DNA of 64,000 nucleotides, from positions 408,501 through 472,500 of the forward strand of contig NZ_CP118962.1 in NCBI RefSeq assembly GCF_029024925.1. The letters are read 5' to 3'. The stretch is from Enterococcus faecalis. GTDB taxonomy: Bacteria; Bacillota; Bacilli; Lactobacillales; Enterococcaceae. The notes below the pieces were generated by a model. That model searched no databases. It was not told the DNA's origin and saw nothing but the letters and a program-made list of their open reading frames with translations. Positions 48,625 through 58,561 of the stretch are shown piece by piece; the first letter of the stretch is position 1, and every line of letters starts with the position of its first letter. The position numbers and the translations under genes were made by a program.

Positions 48625-49695
48625 ATGAATAACCTATTTATTTTTGTTTGCTTTTGTTTTATGTGGTTAATGATTTTTGGAGTAATTTTATACTATGTTG
48701 GTCTAGTTAATCACAGATATATACATCATACTTTAATTTTGGGTTTAGTAACTATTATTTCTGGTACTCTATGTTGGTTATTTGTAGGATACTCATTAAG
48801 TTTTTTTGGAAATATTCAATATAGTATCTTTTATAGCCCCTTAGCTTCTAGTGAAATTGTTTCTATACTGATACAATTACTTTTTTGCTTATATTCTGTA
48901 ATTATGATAATTGGTTCAGTATTAGAAAGAGGTAATTGGAAATATATTGTGTTGTTTGTTCCTTTGTGGATTGTATTTGTTTATGCACCTGTTTGCTTTT
49001 CGTTATGGGGACATGGAAATTGGCTAGGGAAAATAGGAGTACTGGATTATTCTGGCGGACTAGTAGTCCATACTACTGCTGGAATTGGAAGTCTTGTTTT
49101 GGCAATAACATCACCAATACGTTTAAAGAATTCATTAATATTTAAATCACAAGAAATGATAGCTTTTGTAGGAATGCTATTTATTACCTTAGGATGGTTC
49201 GGATTTAATATGGCACCTTCTGGAAAAATCGGTGAAGAATCCATTCAAATTTGGTTAAATACACTTATTTCAATTTTAGGCGGTAGCATCAGCTGGCCTT
49301 TTACCCAATGGATTTTAATAAAAAAAGTATCTATCTATTCTATAATGAATGGAATAATCGGCGGATTAGTAGGTAGTACTTGCTCGGTTGGATATATATC
49401 TCCTGCAATTAGTTTATTAATTTCGGTAATTGTATGTACCCTTTGTCCAATTGTTATTCACATAATGCATCTACGCATAGCAAACTTTGATGACGCTGCA
49501 GATTCTTTTGGGATGAATGCAGTGGGTGGAATTGCAGGATCGATTTTAACTGGTGTCATGGCAGAAAAAGGGGACTTTTTTCTTCAATTATTTGGGACTT
49601 TTTTAATCAGTATTTGGAGCCTTAGTTTAAGTCTTTTGATTCATTATTTATTGAAAAAAATGGTAAATGATTGTGATTCTCAATGTATTAGATAA
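48625..49695 (+). CDS. Amt-family ammonium-channel-like protein
   Basis: This 356-residue protein with about 11 membrane helices has Amt motifs: DYSGGLVVHTTAGIGSLVLA (Asp141, first pore His149), LGWFGFN, and DDAADSFGMNAVGGIAGS. The second pore His of the twin-His pair is Asn298 here, which is unusual. No GlnK/PII gene follows, unlike most amt operons. Ribosome site TGGAGG is before the ATG. Nearby genes suggest zinc-limited expression, so the transported species may not be ammonium; that is inference. Confidence 0.85.
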   Translation: MNNLFIFVCFCFMWLMIFGVILYYVGLVNHRYIHHTLILGLVTIISGTLCWLFVGYSLSFFGNIQYSIFYSPLASSEIVSILIQLLFCLYSVIMIIGSVLERGNWKYIVLFVPLWIVFVYAPVCFSLWGHGNWLGKIGVLDYSGGLVVHTTAGIGSLVLAITSPIRLKNSLIFKSQEMIAFVGMLFITLGWFGFNMAPSGKIGEESIQIWLNTLISILGGSISWPFTQWILIKKVSIYSIMNGIIGGLVGSTCSVGYISPAISLLISVIVCTLCPIVIHIMHLRIANFDDAADSFGMNAVGGIAGSILTGVMAEKGDFFLQLFGTFLISIWSLSLSLLIHYLLKKMVNDCDSQCIR

Positions 49696-49797
49696 AAAAA
49701 TTAAAATTATTCCTAGTGTTTATGAATATCAAAATAATAGTCAATAATAACACTCAGGAAGAGATTTGGAGACTTTAAATTTTAGTGGAGGTAAATA

Positions 49798-50931
49798 ATG
49801 GAAAATAAAGAAGTTATAATTATTGGAGCAGGTGCTGCTGGCGTAGGTATGGGGGTTGCTTTAAAAGATTTTGGCATAAATAATTTTGCTATTTTAGAGA
49901 GAAAGCAGGTAGGTAATAGTTTTATTAAATGGCCTGAGGAAACAAGATTTATCACTCCTTCTTTTACAAGTAATGGATTTGGGATGCCTGATTTAAATGC
50001 AATAGCAATTGATACATCTCCTTCATATACTTTAGGTAAGGAACGTTTATCTGGAAAAGATTATGCTAAATACCTACAATTAGTTTCAGAAGAATATAAG
50101 TTACCTATTAAGACAAATTGTAAAGTTCAATCTATTAAAAAAGAAAAAACTGGTTATTTGCTTGAAACAACAAAAGGAATTATTCATGCAGAATATATAA
50201 TTTTTGCGATGGGAGAGTTCTCTTTTCCGAATAAATCTAGTATTAAAGGTGCTTATAATAATAGTTTACATTATGGCGAGATTAATTCTTGGATTGAAAT
50301 TAAAGGGGATAAGCAGACAATTATCGGAGGAAATGAGAGTGCGATTGATGCAGCTATTGAATTAGCTAAATTAGGTAAACGAGTTACAATTTATACAGAT
50401 ACTTTGGGGTTAAATATAAGAGATGCTGACCCGAGCAAAAGGTTAGCACCACGCACAAGACAGAGATTTTTTGATTTACGTGTAAACAAAAAAAAATTAG
50501 ATAGTATTAAAATATACACAACTATCAAAGTTAAAAAAATTGAAAAAAAGTCTACTAGTTATATATTGATTACAGAAAATGGGAAATCATTACCTGTAGA
50601 AAATATACCAATTCTTTGTACAGGTTTTAAAAATGGCACAAAATCTATTACTGCATCATTGTTTAAGTATAAGGAAAATGGAGAGGTTCTTTTAAATGAT
50701 TTTGATGAATCGACAATAGCTAAAAATATTTTCTTAACCGGTCCAAATGTACGTAAAGGCAATACCATTTTTTGTTATATATATAAATTTCGCCAACGTT
50801 TTGCCGTAATCGCTAATGAAATTGCCCGACGAAAACATATTACTATTGACGAAAAAAAATTGTCATACTATAAAAATCAATCTTTTTATTTAGATGGTTG
50901 CTCTGGGTGTGAAGTAAGATGTAGTTGTTGA
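49798..50931 (+). CDS. CzcO/FMO-like flavoprotein with Cys-rich tail
   Basis: This 377-residue FAD/NAD(P)-dependent oxidoreductase has the FAD Rossmann fingerprint VIIIGAGAAGVGMGVAL at the N-terminus, a second dinucleotide site (QTIIGGNESAIDAAIELAKL) and the late GPNVRKGNTIFCYI. It is closest in style to CzcO-like flavin monooxygenases, which I recall near metal-transport genes. The C-terminus LDGCSGCEVRCSC holds four Cys in ten residues, a probable metal or redox site. It follows the Amt-like gene by about 100 bp. Confidence 0.82.
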   Translation: MENKEVIIIGAGAAGVGMGVALKDFGINNFAILERKQVGNSFIKWPEETRFITPSFTSNGFGMPDLNAIAIDTSPSYTLGKERLSGKDYAKYLQLVSEEYKLPIKTNCKVQSIKKEKTGYLLETTKGIIHAEYIIFAMGEFSFPNKSSIKGAYNNSLHYGEINSWIEIKGDKQTIIGGNESAIDAAIELAKLGKRVTIYTDTLGLNIRDADPSKRLAPRTRQRFFDLRVNKKKLDSIKIYTTIKVKKIEKKSTSYILITENGKSLPVENIPILCTGFKNGTKSITASLFKYKENGEVLLNDFDESTIAKNIFLTGPNVRKGNTIFCYIYKFRQRFAVIANEIARRKHITIDEKKLSYYKNQSFYLDGCSGCEVRCSC

Positions 50932-51132
50932 CAAATAAGTAATTGTTATAACTTATTTTATAAATTAAAAGATTTTTAAATAATTTAAGTAATACTAATC
51001 AATGAAATTTGAATTTTGAAATAGTTATTTATTTTCATTTTAAATACGTCTTTTAATTAACATTAACCTATGATTGACTATAATAAAAAATAGGCTCTCT
51101 TTGTATAGAAAGTCTATTAAATTTTAATAATA

Positions 51133-52190
51133 TTAATTGTCAAATTAAGTTAGACAATTCCTCTTTGCATATGTGACTCAAGAATACTTCTATTGGTGTT
51201 TTATAGTTTAATGATTTTCGAGGGATATTATTTCTTTTCGATGCAATAGATTGGATAAAAGATTCATCAACTTCGTTGAAGTCCATTTGCTTTGGTAAAC
51301 CATCTTTACGTAATAAACCATTAGAGTTTTCATTTAAACCTCTTTGTGATGGTGTACCAGGATCTGCAAAATAGATATCAATATCATTGATATTACTGAT
51401 TGATTTCCAATTTGAAAGTTCCTTTCCACAATCAAAAGTCATTGATTTGAATAGATGCTTAGGTACAGATTGCATCCATTGGTTCAAACGATTTTCAATA
51501 TCTATAGCTCGTCTGCCTTCTGGCTGAAGAGTGATGATTACTTTAGATAATCGCTCAACGAGGGTAATAACAGCACTTTTGTGCTTTTTACCTACAATAG
51601 TATCCCCTTCAAGGTGGCCAAATTCTTGATTGAATTTAGAATAATCATTTCCTCTGTCACGAAGTGATCGACGAAAAGATTGTTTTCCCCGAGTTTCTTT
51701 GTGTCCGTTGGCTTTACGTTTTCCTTTCATAGGTAGGTGAGTCACTTCAAATACGCCTTGTTTAAACATACGATAAAGTGTACGCATAGAACAAGAAATA
51801 GAAAACTCTGCACGGCCAACAATCACATCAGGTGTCCAACCTTGAACAACCCTCTTTTGAATATATTCTGTTTGTTCATCTGATAAGACAATAGGACGTC
51901 TGCCACAGCGAGTTTTATTCTTCTTGTATTGATTGAAATAATCTAGAGCATTGTGCCCTGTTTTGAAAAATTGGTAAACTTTATGAATCGTTTGTCTAGA
52001 TCTATTCAATAGTACTGCGGTTTTGGCTACAGATTGATGATTATTATAATACGCCTCTATCATTGCAAGTTCATTTGATGTAAGATGGGTATAGGTCATT
52101 TGTCTTCACTCCTTATAATTCTTTTGCGGGAACTATCTTGAGTGTAGCACAAATGACTTTTTTATTTGTCTAGCTTAATTTTACAATCGG
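51133..52190 (-). mobile_element. IS30-family insertion sequence, different subtype
   Basis: Ends TTGTCAAATTAAGTTAGA (51137-51154) and TCTAGCTTAATTTTACAA (52169-52186) are imperfect inverted repeats related to those of the other two IS30 copies. The transposase is clearly related but distinct. It lies 100 bp before a PTS operon and may have replaced its regulator. Confidence 0.85.
51140..52099 (-). CDS. IS30-family transposase
   Basis: 319 residues, intact. N-terminal helix-turn-helix (YTHLTSNELAMIEAYYNN), DDE residues in GHLEGDTIVG, SMTFDCGKELSNW and RGLNENSNGLLRK. It shares long identical blocks around the catalytic residues with the other IS30 transposases here but differs widely elsewhere. 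Confidence 0.95.
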   Translation of the reverse strand: MTYTHLTSNELAMIEAYYNNHQSVAKTAVLLNRSRQTIHKVYQFFKTGHNALDYFNQYKKNKTRCGRRPIVLSDEQTEYIQKRVVQGWTPDVIVGRAEFSISCSMRTLYRMFKQGVFEVTHLPMKGKRKANGHKETRGKQSFRRSLRDRGNDYSKFNQEFGHLEGDTIVGKKHKSAVITLVERLSKVIITLQPEGRRAIDIENRLNQWMQSVPKHLFKSMTFDCGKELSNWKSISNINDIDIYFADPGTPSQRGLNENSNGLLRKDGLPKQMDFNEVDESFIQSIASKRNNIPRKSLNYKTPIEVFLSHICKEELSNLI

Positions 52191-52288
52191 CGCTATAAAA
52201 AAGTGAACCCAGTTTATATTGTCAAGTAAGGCAGAGTAACTTATAGTATAGACGTGCATAAGTAATAAATGAAATAGAGGCGAAATAA

Positions 52289-52753
52289 GTGTTAAGTAAA
52301 GTAATCAAAGATGAATATATTCAACTAGATGTTCAGGCAAATAACTTTGAAGAAGCAATAAGAAAAGCTTTGCAACCTTTCTTAGAAGCAGATGTAGTAA
52401 TTGAAAAATATGTCGAAACAATTTTGAAGATTTACGAAGAGACCGGTCCATATATCGTTATTACTGAAAATATTGCTTTACCTCATGCAACGGTGGAAAG
52501 TGGAGCAAAAGATGTAGCTATTGGATTTATGCGATTGAAGACCCCAGTTACTTCAGGTCATCGCACCAATGATCCAGTTAAATATCTTTTTTCATTAAGC
52601 GCCAAGAATAACCAAGCGCATATTGAATTGCTATCAGAATTGGCAAATTTATTAGGAAATCCAGATTTTCTAAAATTTATCAAAGTCGTTTCATCTAGAG
52701 AAGAATTTAAAAACTATATTGAAAAAGCAGAAGGAGAGAATAAACATGAATAG
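52289..52753 (+). CDS. PTS EIIA component (fructose/ascorbate type)
   Basis: A 154-residue PTS_EIIA_2 domain starts at GTG 52289 (AGAGGCG upstream). The phosphorylated His is in ENIALPHATVESGAKDV. It resembles EIIA of ascorbate-type (UlaC/SgaA-like) systems and is followed by EIIB and EIIC of the same type. Its end overlaps EIIB by 8 bp. Confidence 0.88.
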   Translation: MLSKVIKDEYIQLDVQANNFEEAIRKALQPFLEADVVIEKYVETILKIYEETGPYIVITENIALPHATVESGAKDVAIGFMRLKTPVTSGHRTNDPVKYLFSLSAKNNQAHIELLSELANLLGNPDFLKFIKVVSSREEFKNYIEKAEGENKHE

Positions 52754-53042
52754 TCATAAAGCTTTAGTAGCTTGCCGTGCAGGAGTAGGATCAAGTTTGA
52801 TGCTAAAGATCAAAGTCAATGAAGTTGTTAAAGAAAATAACTTTCCGTTAGAAGTAGAACATTCATCTTTAGATGGTGTGCCAGGTTTTCAAGGAGATAT
52901 GATCATTACTTTGCCTGATGTAGCGAATGAATTAATAGAAAAAAATTTACCACAGAAGATTGTTGGCATTGCGAATATTGTGGATAAGAATGAAATTAAG
53001 ATAAAACTTGAAGAAGCATTTATTGAGTTAGAAAAACAGTAG
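52746..53042 (+). CDS. PTS EIIB component (ascorbate/galactitol type)
   Basis: The ATG at 52746 (GAAGGAGAG upstream) gives 98 residues with the phosphocysteine loop VACRAGVGSSLMLKIKV. It receives phosphate from the EIIA just upstream. The EIIC partner is broken, so the system is probably non-functional here. Confidence 0.88.
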   Translation: MNSHKALVACRAGVGSSLMLKIKVNEVVKENNFPLEVEHSSLDGVPGFQGDMIITLPDVANELIEKNLPQKIVGIANIVDKNEIKIKLEEAFIELEKQ

Positions 53043-53061
53043 TTAGAAAGGAAGGCTGAAA

Positions 53062-53687
53062 ATGGATTTTATTATTAGCTTCTTAAGTACGCCCGCAGTA
53101 CTATTAGGGCTTGTGGCTATGATAGGCTTATTAGCACAAAAAAAGTCTGGAACAGAAGTCTTGACTGGAACCTCTAAGACAATTATTGGCTTTTTGATCT
53201 TTAATGCAGGTGGCACGATCATGACAGGGGCTTTGCAGAACTTCAATACGTTGTTCCAAACCGGATTTCTTATCAAGGGAGTGCTTCTCCTGAAGCAGCG
53301 ACAGCATTAGCGCAGACAGAATTTGCGTTTGTTACGAGTAGTACGCTGATTTTGGGATTTATCATGAACTTAGTAATTGCTAGGATTACTCCTTTCAAAA
53401 ATATCTTTTTTACGACTGGTCATAGTTTGTTCTTTGCGTGTGTGTTATCTTTGATTTTGAAAGCGCATAACTTCTCGGATGTAGCCGCAATTATCGTTGG
53501 TGGATTATTACTTGGCTTCTTCTCCGCAGCATTGCCTCAATTATGTCAGCCCTTCATGCGTAAGATTACAGGAAGTGATGCAACTGCTATTGGCCATTTT
53601 AATATGGTTGGCTATGCACTGTCTGGTTATATTGGCAAGCTATTTAGTAAATATAAAGACCGCACAACCGAAGACATCATTGGCTGA
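53062..53687 (+). pseudogene. PTS EIIC (UlaA-like), frameshifted and truncated
   Basis: The start (STPAVLLGLVAMIGLLAQKK, then TIIGFLIFNAGGTIMTGALQ) is typical of ascorbate-type EIIC. One base is gained or lost at about 53268. The next frame continues with SYQGSASPEAATALAQTEFA and ILGFIMNLVIARITPF. The gene is cut after SKYKDRTTEDI at about 53678, where it meets a MATE gene on the opposite strand. About 210 of an expected 430 or so residues remain. Confidence 0.88.
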
Positions 53688-54533
53688 GTGGCAAATTGGT
53701 CGATCCTTCCCGCGGCAGCTTGAGCCGCTACGACATCTGTTCCCAAACTATTTAGAGCAGACTGCAATACCACCGCTCCAATAGCGATGATGGATGATTG
53801 GAAAGCCATAGGCAAGCCCGCATTCAAATGAGTGAAAATAGTGTCTTTATCTATTTTGAAATCACTTTTAGAGACTTGCAGCAACGGGATTTTCCGTTTG
53901 ATATAGATGACACACATCAAACTTGCGGAAATTTGCGCGATAACTGTCGCATACCCAGCCCCAGCGATCCCCATGTGGAAATTGATAATAAACACCAAAT
54001 CCAAAATCACATTGATGATCACAGCGAAAATCAAAAGGAACAAAGGTGTTCGGCTATCTCCTAGCGCTCGAATCATATTTGAAAGAAGATTGAACGCCAT
54101 TGAGGCAAACATACCGCCTAAGATCACGCAGATAAATTCCTGTGCTTGTTGGATAATATCCGGCGGTGTCTGCATCAGCAATAATAACGGACGTAAAAAT
54201 ACTAAACTCAAAACAGTCAAAATAGCAGTTACTGTGAAACTAATTATAATAGCAACAGCAAAACTTTTCTTTACACCGCGAAAATCCTGAGCGCCGAAAC
54301 GTTGCGCCGTGATGATAGATAATCCAGCGGTCAAACCTTGAGCAAAACCAATGATCAAAAATGTGATACTTCCTGTCGCGCCGACTGCTGCCAATGCCTC
54401 TTTACCGATCGTTTGCCCAACAATGATCATATCTACTATATTATAGAACTGTTGGAAAATATTCCCCACGAGTAATGGAATGGTAAATAAAAAAAATCAA
54501 CTTTGCTGGGGTGCCTATAGTTAGGTCTCTCAT
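53672..54533 (-). pseudogene. MATE-family efflux transporter, frameshifted and truncated
   Basis: The ATG at 54533 opens MRDLTIGTPAKLIFF. An extra base in the T-rich stretch near 54495 shifts the frame, and the protein then continues (VGNIFQQFYNIVDMIIVGQT) through seven or eight helices to FATQPMMS. There it ends in PTS EIIC sequence at about 53678. The second MATE half is missing. It would have been a drug/sodium antiporter. Confidence 0.88.
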
Positions 54534-54814
54534 GATAACTCCTCAATTTTTTTCAGAATATTTGCAAATTACATATTATCATAGTTTAATAGAACCACAA
54601 ATAGCTGATTTATACAAAAAATACAGCAAAAAAAGAGCAATTTGTTAATGCTTACAAAAAAGATGCTTGATAGCATAAACTCAGTTCTTTAGATTTTTTA
54701 AAATCAATTGGTACAGCTTTAAGAAAATTTTATGAAAAAGATGAAAAAGATGTCAACTGCAAATGACATTTCTCAAAGAAACTGGGATAATAAAGGAAGA
54801 GAGGTGGAAGACAT

Positions 54815-55483
54815 ATGGATGTAGTACTGATGCGGCACGGGGAAAGTGAAGCAAATTTTGAAAATTATTGGACGGGATGGCTGGATGTTTCTCTGACAGA
54901 AAAAGGACAGGAACAGGCTCGTAAGGCAGGGGAAAAAATCAAAAACGCGCAGATCGAGTTTGACGCTGCATTTACGTCAGTATTGAAGCGGGCATCATTG
55001 ACTTGCCAGATCATCTTAGAAGAAAGCGATCAGTTATGGATACCGACATTTAAAACCTGGCGTCTGAACGAGCGGCATTATGGCGCTTTAGTAGGGAAAA
55101 ATAAGGATGAAATGGCACGAGAATTCGGGGCAGATCAAGTCAAACGCTGGCGTCGAGATTATTATGAAATGCCTCCATTAGTAGAAGAAAACCATTTTGA
55201 TCGCCGTTACGCACAATTGGCAGATCAAGACATTCCTCATGGAGAAAATCTGCAAATGACGGTCCAGCGGGTCGCGCCATTATGGCAAGACGAGATCGCG
55301 CCGCTGTTGGGTTCGGGTAAGAATGTTTTGATTACCGGACATGGCAACAGTCTGCGGGCACTGGTGAAATATTTGGAGGATGTACCGGAAGACCAAATGG
55401 ATACCATTGATATTCCCAATGCGCAGCCGATCCACTACCGCTTTGATAAGAACTTGCAGATCGTCAATAAATCGATCCTCTAA
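54815..55483 (+). CDS. gpmA: 2,3-bisphosphoglycerate-dependent phosphoglycerate mutase
   Basis: This 222-residue histidine phosphatase-superfamily enzyme has LMRHGESEAN (phosphohistidine), the WRLNERHYGALVGKNKDEMA block specific to glycolytic dPGM, and ITGHGNSLRALVKYLED with the second His. It interconverts 3- and 2-phosphoglycerate. GAGAGGTGG is before the ATG. It is a second-copy type gene in mobile DNA, so it may be a dispensable paralogue. Confidence 0.92.
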   Translation: MDVVLMRHGESEANFENYWTGWLDVSLTEKGQEQARKAGEKIKNAQIEFDAAFTSVLKRASLTCQIILEESDQLWIPTFKTWRLNERHYGALVGKNKDEMAREFGADQVKRWRRDYYEMPPLVEENHFDRRYAQLADQDIPHGENLQMTVQRVAPLWQDEIAPLLGSGKNVLITGHGNSLRALVKYLEDVPEDQMDTIDIPNAQPIHYRFDKNLQIVNKSIL

Positions 55484-55585
55484 AGACGAATATTGGCTGA
55501 AGGAAATAGCCCTTTGTTTCAGAATTTTTCATAAAACTATCATAAATTATGGTATACTATTGAAAGAATTGGAGGAATAAGAATA

Positions 55586-55852
55586 ATGAAAGCTATTTTA
55601 ACGGTGGTCGGGAAGGACAAGGTTGGGATCATTGCCGGTGTCAGCCAGAAGTTGGCAGAATTGAATATCAATATTCTAGATGTATCTCAAACGATCATGG
55701 AAGATTATTTTACCATGATGATGATGTTGCAAATGCAACCAGAGGCTGATTTAGAAGCGATCAAGCAAGCATTGAGTCAAGTTGAAAACACGTTGAGCGT
55801 CAAAATCAGCATTCAAAATGAAGAGATCTTCAATGCGATGCATAAACTATAA
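55586..55852 (+). CDS. ACT-domain protein (UPF0237)
   Basis: The protein is a single ACT domain of 88 residues ([40 protein letters not shown]). ACT domains bind amino acids and regulate metabolism. GGAGG is upstream, and 11 bp separate it from the UPF0210 gene, its constant partner in Firmicutes. The pair may sense a small molecule, but the function is not known. Confidence 0.9.
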   Translation: MKAILTVVGKDKVGIIAGVSQKLAELNINILDVSQTIMEDYFTMMMMLQMQPEADLEAIKQALSQVENTLSVKISIQNEEIFNAMHKL

Positions 55853-55863
55853 TTCGGAGGGAA

Positions 55864-57210
55864 ATGATGGAAACAAAACAAATTCTTGAAACGATCCGGA
55901 TGGTAGAAGAAGAAAATCTTGATATCCGGACGATCACAATGGGTATTTCATTGTTGGACTGTATCGATGCCAGCACAGAAAAGACTTGTCAAAATATCTA
56001 TAATAAAATCACCAGCAAAGCGAAAAATCTTGTAAAAGTCGGTGACGAGATCGCCAGTGAATTTGGGATCCCCATCATCAACAAGCGGATCTCGGTAACG
56101 CCGATCGCAATCGTTGCTTCCGCAAGCGGCGGGCAAGACTGTGTTGCTTTTGCGCGAGTTTTGGACAAAGCCGCAAAAGCGGTGGGGATCAATTTTATCG
56201 GCGGGTATAGCGCATTAGTTGAAAAAGGCTATCAAGGAGCGGACCTGTCCTTGATCCAATCGATTCCGGAAGCCTTGGCAGAAACAGAATTTGTCTGTTC
56301 TTCTGTCAATATTGGTTCGACACGGGCAGGGATCAATATGGACGCTGTCAAATTGATGGGTGAAACCATCAAACAAACCGCCGAAGCTTCAGATATGGGC
56401 TGTGCGAAGTTGGTAGTCTTTGCGAATGCGGTGGAAGACAATCCTTTCATGGCGGGAGCATTCCACGGGGTCGGTGAAGCAGATTGCGAGATCAATGTCG
56501 GTGTCAGCGGACCGGGCGTAGTAAAACGCGCTCTGGAAAAGGTCAAAGGCGAATCTTTCGATGTGGTTGCTGAAACAGTTAAGAAGACGGCATTTAAAAT
56601 CACGCGGATGGGACAATTAGTCGGTCAAATCGCTTCTGAGCGATTGCACGTACCCTTTGGTATTGTGGATCTGTCATTAGCTCCTACTCCGGCAGTTGGT
56701 GATAGTGTCGCGTTGATCTTGGAAGAAATGGGCTTGGAAGCTGTCGGCACACACGGTACAACGGCCGCACTGGCTTTATTGAACGATGCTGTGAAAAAAG
56801 GCGGCGTGATGGCCTGCAACCATGTGGGAGGCTTATCAGGCGCATTCATCCCGGTTTCTGAAGATGCAGGTATGATCAAAGCCGTAGAAGAAGGCTATCT
56901 GAATCTGGAGAAATTAGAAGCGATGACCGCCATTTGTTCAGTGGGTCTGGACATGATCGCGATCCCAGGAGATATACCAGCGGAGACGATTGCGGCGATG
57001 ATCGCTGATGAAGCTGCGATCGGTGTCATCAATCATAAAACAACGGCGGTGCGGATCATCCCCGCTAAAGATAAAAAAGTCGGCGATTCTGTCGAATTCG
57101 GCGGTTTGCTGGGGACTGCTCCAGTCATGCGGACGAATTCGGCGAAATCGACGGACTTTATCCAACGAGGCGGGCGGATCCCGGCACCAATCCATTCATT
57201 TAAAAATTAG
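55864..57210 (+). CDS. UPF0210/PFL-fold protein (DUF711)
   Basis: The 448-residue protein is full length for UPF0210 ([20 protein letters not shown], the [17 protein letters not shown] and [20 protein letters not shown] blocks, and [19 protein letters not shown]). The structure is related to glycyl-radical enzyme barrels without a radical site. It forms an operon with the ACT-domain gene. GGAGGG precedes two adjacent ATG codons, either of which could be used. Confidence 0.92.
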   Translation: MMETKQILETIRMVEEENLDIRTITMGISLLDCIDASTEKTCQNIYNKITSKAKNLVKVGDEIASEFGIPIINKRISVTPIAIVASASGGQDCVAFARVLDKAAKAVGINFIGGYSALVEKGYQGADLSLIQSIPEALAETEFVCSSVNIGSTRAGINMDAVKLMGETIKQTAEASDMGCAKLVVFANAVEDNPFMAGAFHGVGEADCEINVGVSGPGVVKRALEKVKGESFDVVAETVKKTAFKITRMGQLVGQIASERLHVPFGIVDLSLAPTPAVGDSVALILEEMGLEAVGTHGTTAALALLNDAVKKGGVMACNHVGGLSGAFIPVSEDAGMIKAVEEGYLNLEKLEAMTAICSVGLDMIAIPGDIPAETIAAMIADEAAIGVINHKTTAVRIIPAKDKKVGDSVEFGGLLGTAPVMRTNSAKSTDFIQRGGRIPAPIHSFKN

Positions 57211-57228
57211 GAAGATAGTGAGAAAATA

Positions 57229-57741
57229 ATGTTTGATTCATATATATGGGATTTTGACGGGACGTTGTTCGATACGTATCCGATCATGCTTGACAGCATG
57301 ATGAAAGCTTTAGAAGATCGGCAAGTAGTTGCTGATCCAAAAGCTGTTTATCGATTATTGAAAGAAAAATCTTCAAAAGCATTGATTGAAAAATATCATT
57401 TGGACTTTCGAGAATTCTCAGATGATTTCCATCAATACGAAACGCTTGATACACGTCAACCTGTCACATTTGATCATGTGTATGACACATTGACGCAATT
57501 GAAACAACAAGGATCTAAACATTATATCTTGACTCATCGTACGATCGCTTCGACTCGCGAATTGTTAGTAAAAGAAGGAATGTTAGAATTTTTTGAAGAA
57601 AACGCAAGGCGCCTGGCACTCATCTTCCTTCCTCCCTACAGCCCTCAGTTGAACCTAATGGAAGGCGTTTGGAAGTGGCTCAAGGAATCGGTCATCTTGA
57701 CCACGTCCAGAAAATCAAACAGTCGGTCCGCGGTTTCTTAG
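57229..57741 (+). pseudogene. HAD hydrolase fused to a transposase fragment
   Basis: The first 124 codons are a HAD phosphatase (YIWDFDGTLFDTYPIMLD, motif I; YILTHRTIAS, motif II). At about 57602 the frame runs into an IS630-type transposase tail (LALIFLPPYSPQLNLMEGVW) and then stops. HAD motifs III and IV are lost. The chimera is an open frame of 170 codons but is unlikely to be functional. Confidence 0.85.
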
Positions 57742-57797
57742 CTGATGTAAACGAGCGTCCCCTTGAGGTGATTGACCGACTGTGCGTGCGGATGTAA
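57602..57797 (+). mobile_element. IS630-family 3' remnant
   Basis: Sequence codes for the C-terminal DDE end of an IS630 transposase (FLPPYSPQLNLMEGVWKWL with the catalytic Glu region). After a shift near 57700 it continues QKIKQSVRGFLADVNERPLE and VIDRLCVRM to TAA at 57795. The rest of the element is gone. Confidence 0.8.
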
Positions 57798-58111
57798 AGT
57801 ATTTAATTCAACCTATATAGCTAAACGATCAAAGATTCCTTGATCTGGTTTCCTATGTTGGAAACGGATCAGGGGGTCTTTTGCTTTTGAAAGAGGTCTT
57901 GTTGAAAAAAACCTCTGTTTACCTTTTGAGTAACAAAAGATAAACAGAGGCACCCACCTTGTCAAACCAGCACGTGGTCGTTAATTGAAAAATATAAGTT
58001 GTACGCTTGTAACTGAACAGCAGTCATTAAACTGGTCCCTGCCAGACCCCATTGGTGTACATATAAGCCTGTACCTGCTTTGTGCTCGCTTTTGACTCCC
58101 ACCCAGCTGTT
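57798..58111. other. Non-coding stretch with a long hairpin
   Basis: CCTCTGTTTA (from about 57912) with CTTTTG pairs with CAAAAG and TAAACAGAGG (to about 57951), with one mismatched pair and a short loop. It is a 16-bp stem without a following T run on either strand and may be an IS end or a processed terminator. GATC-rich pairing at 57828-57875 may form a terminator. No gene seen. Confidence 0.5.
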
Positions 58112-58561
58112 TTATAAATCAACAAGCCAATTTGTTTGTTGAATCTGCCCGTCTAATTCACGTAAGGCTTTTGCGGTTTGATTCAAACGGTCGGTGATTT
58201 GCTTGGTATCGATCGTTCGGATCATACGAATCTCATTACGTCCCATCCGTGGAGCAACCTTGGCTGCTTCCAATGTTGCCGTTAGCATCGCATGCGAACG
58301 CCTTAAAGCTTCCCGTTTCTCTAATGCAGCAGCAATCGTTTCTTGTTCACCGATTTTGGCGACCGCATTTCGCTGATTGATTGCAATGACCAACTGGGCA
58401 AATTCTTGGTTTGTTGTTTCATAATCCAGCAGTAAGTCGTCGATGCTGCGGTCTAACGTATCGCCTTCTTGGATCACGGCACTACTGGCAATCTCTTCTC
58501 GTAACAGAGTGAGTTTGGATTCAAGATCTCTTCGTAGTAATAATGCTTCAGCAAGTTTCAT
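58112..58561 (-). CDS. DIP1984-family (septicolysin-like) protein
   Basis: 149 residues from the ATG at 58561, with GAAAGGATG upstream. The protein is helical (KLAEALLLRRDLESKLTLLR, DRSIDDLLLDYETTNQEFAQ) and ends QIQQTNWLVDL. The family is widespread in Firmicutes and Actinobacteria; the septicolysin name is historical and toxicity is not shown. It is soluble with no signal peptide. Confidence 0.82.
   Translation of the reverse strand: MKLAEALLLRRDLESKLTLLREEIASSAVIQEGDTLDRSIDDLLLDYETTNQEFAQLVIAINQRNAVAKIGEQETIAAALEKREALRRSHAMLTATLEAAKVAPRMGRNEIRMIRTIDTKQITDRLNQTAKALRELDGQIQQTNWLVDL

Noticed and set aside
53798-54290. Plus-strand open frames opposite the MATE gene
   Set aside because: The minus strand carries clear MATE helices; the plus frames are low-complexity shadows without ribosome sites.
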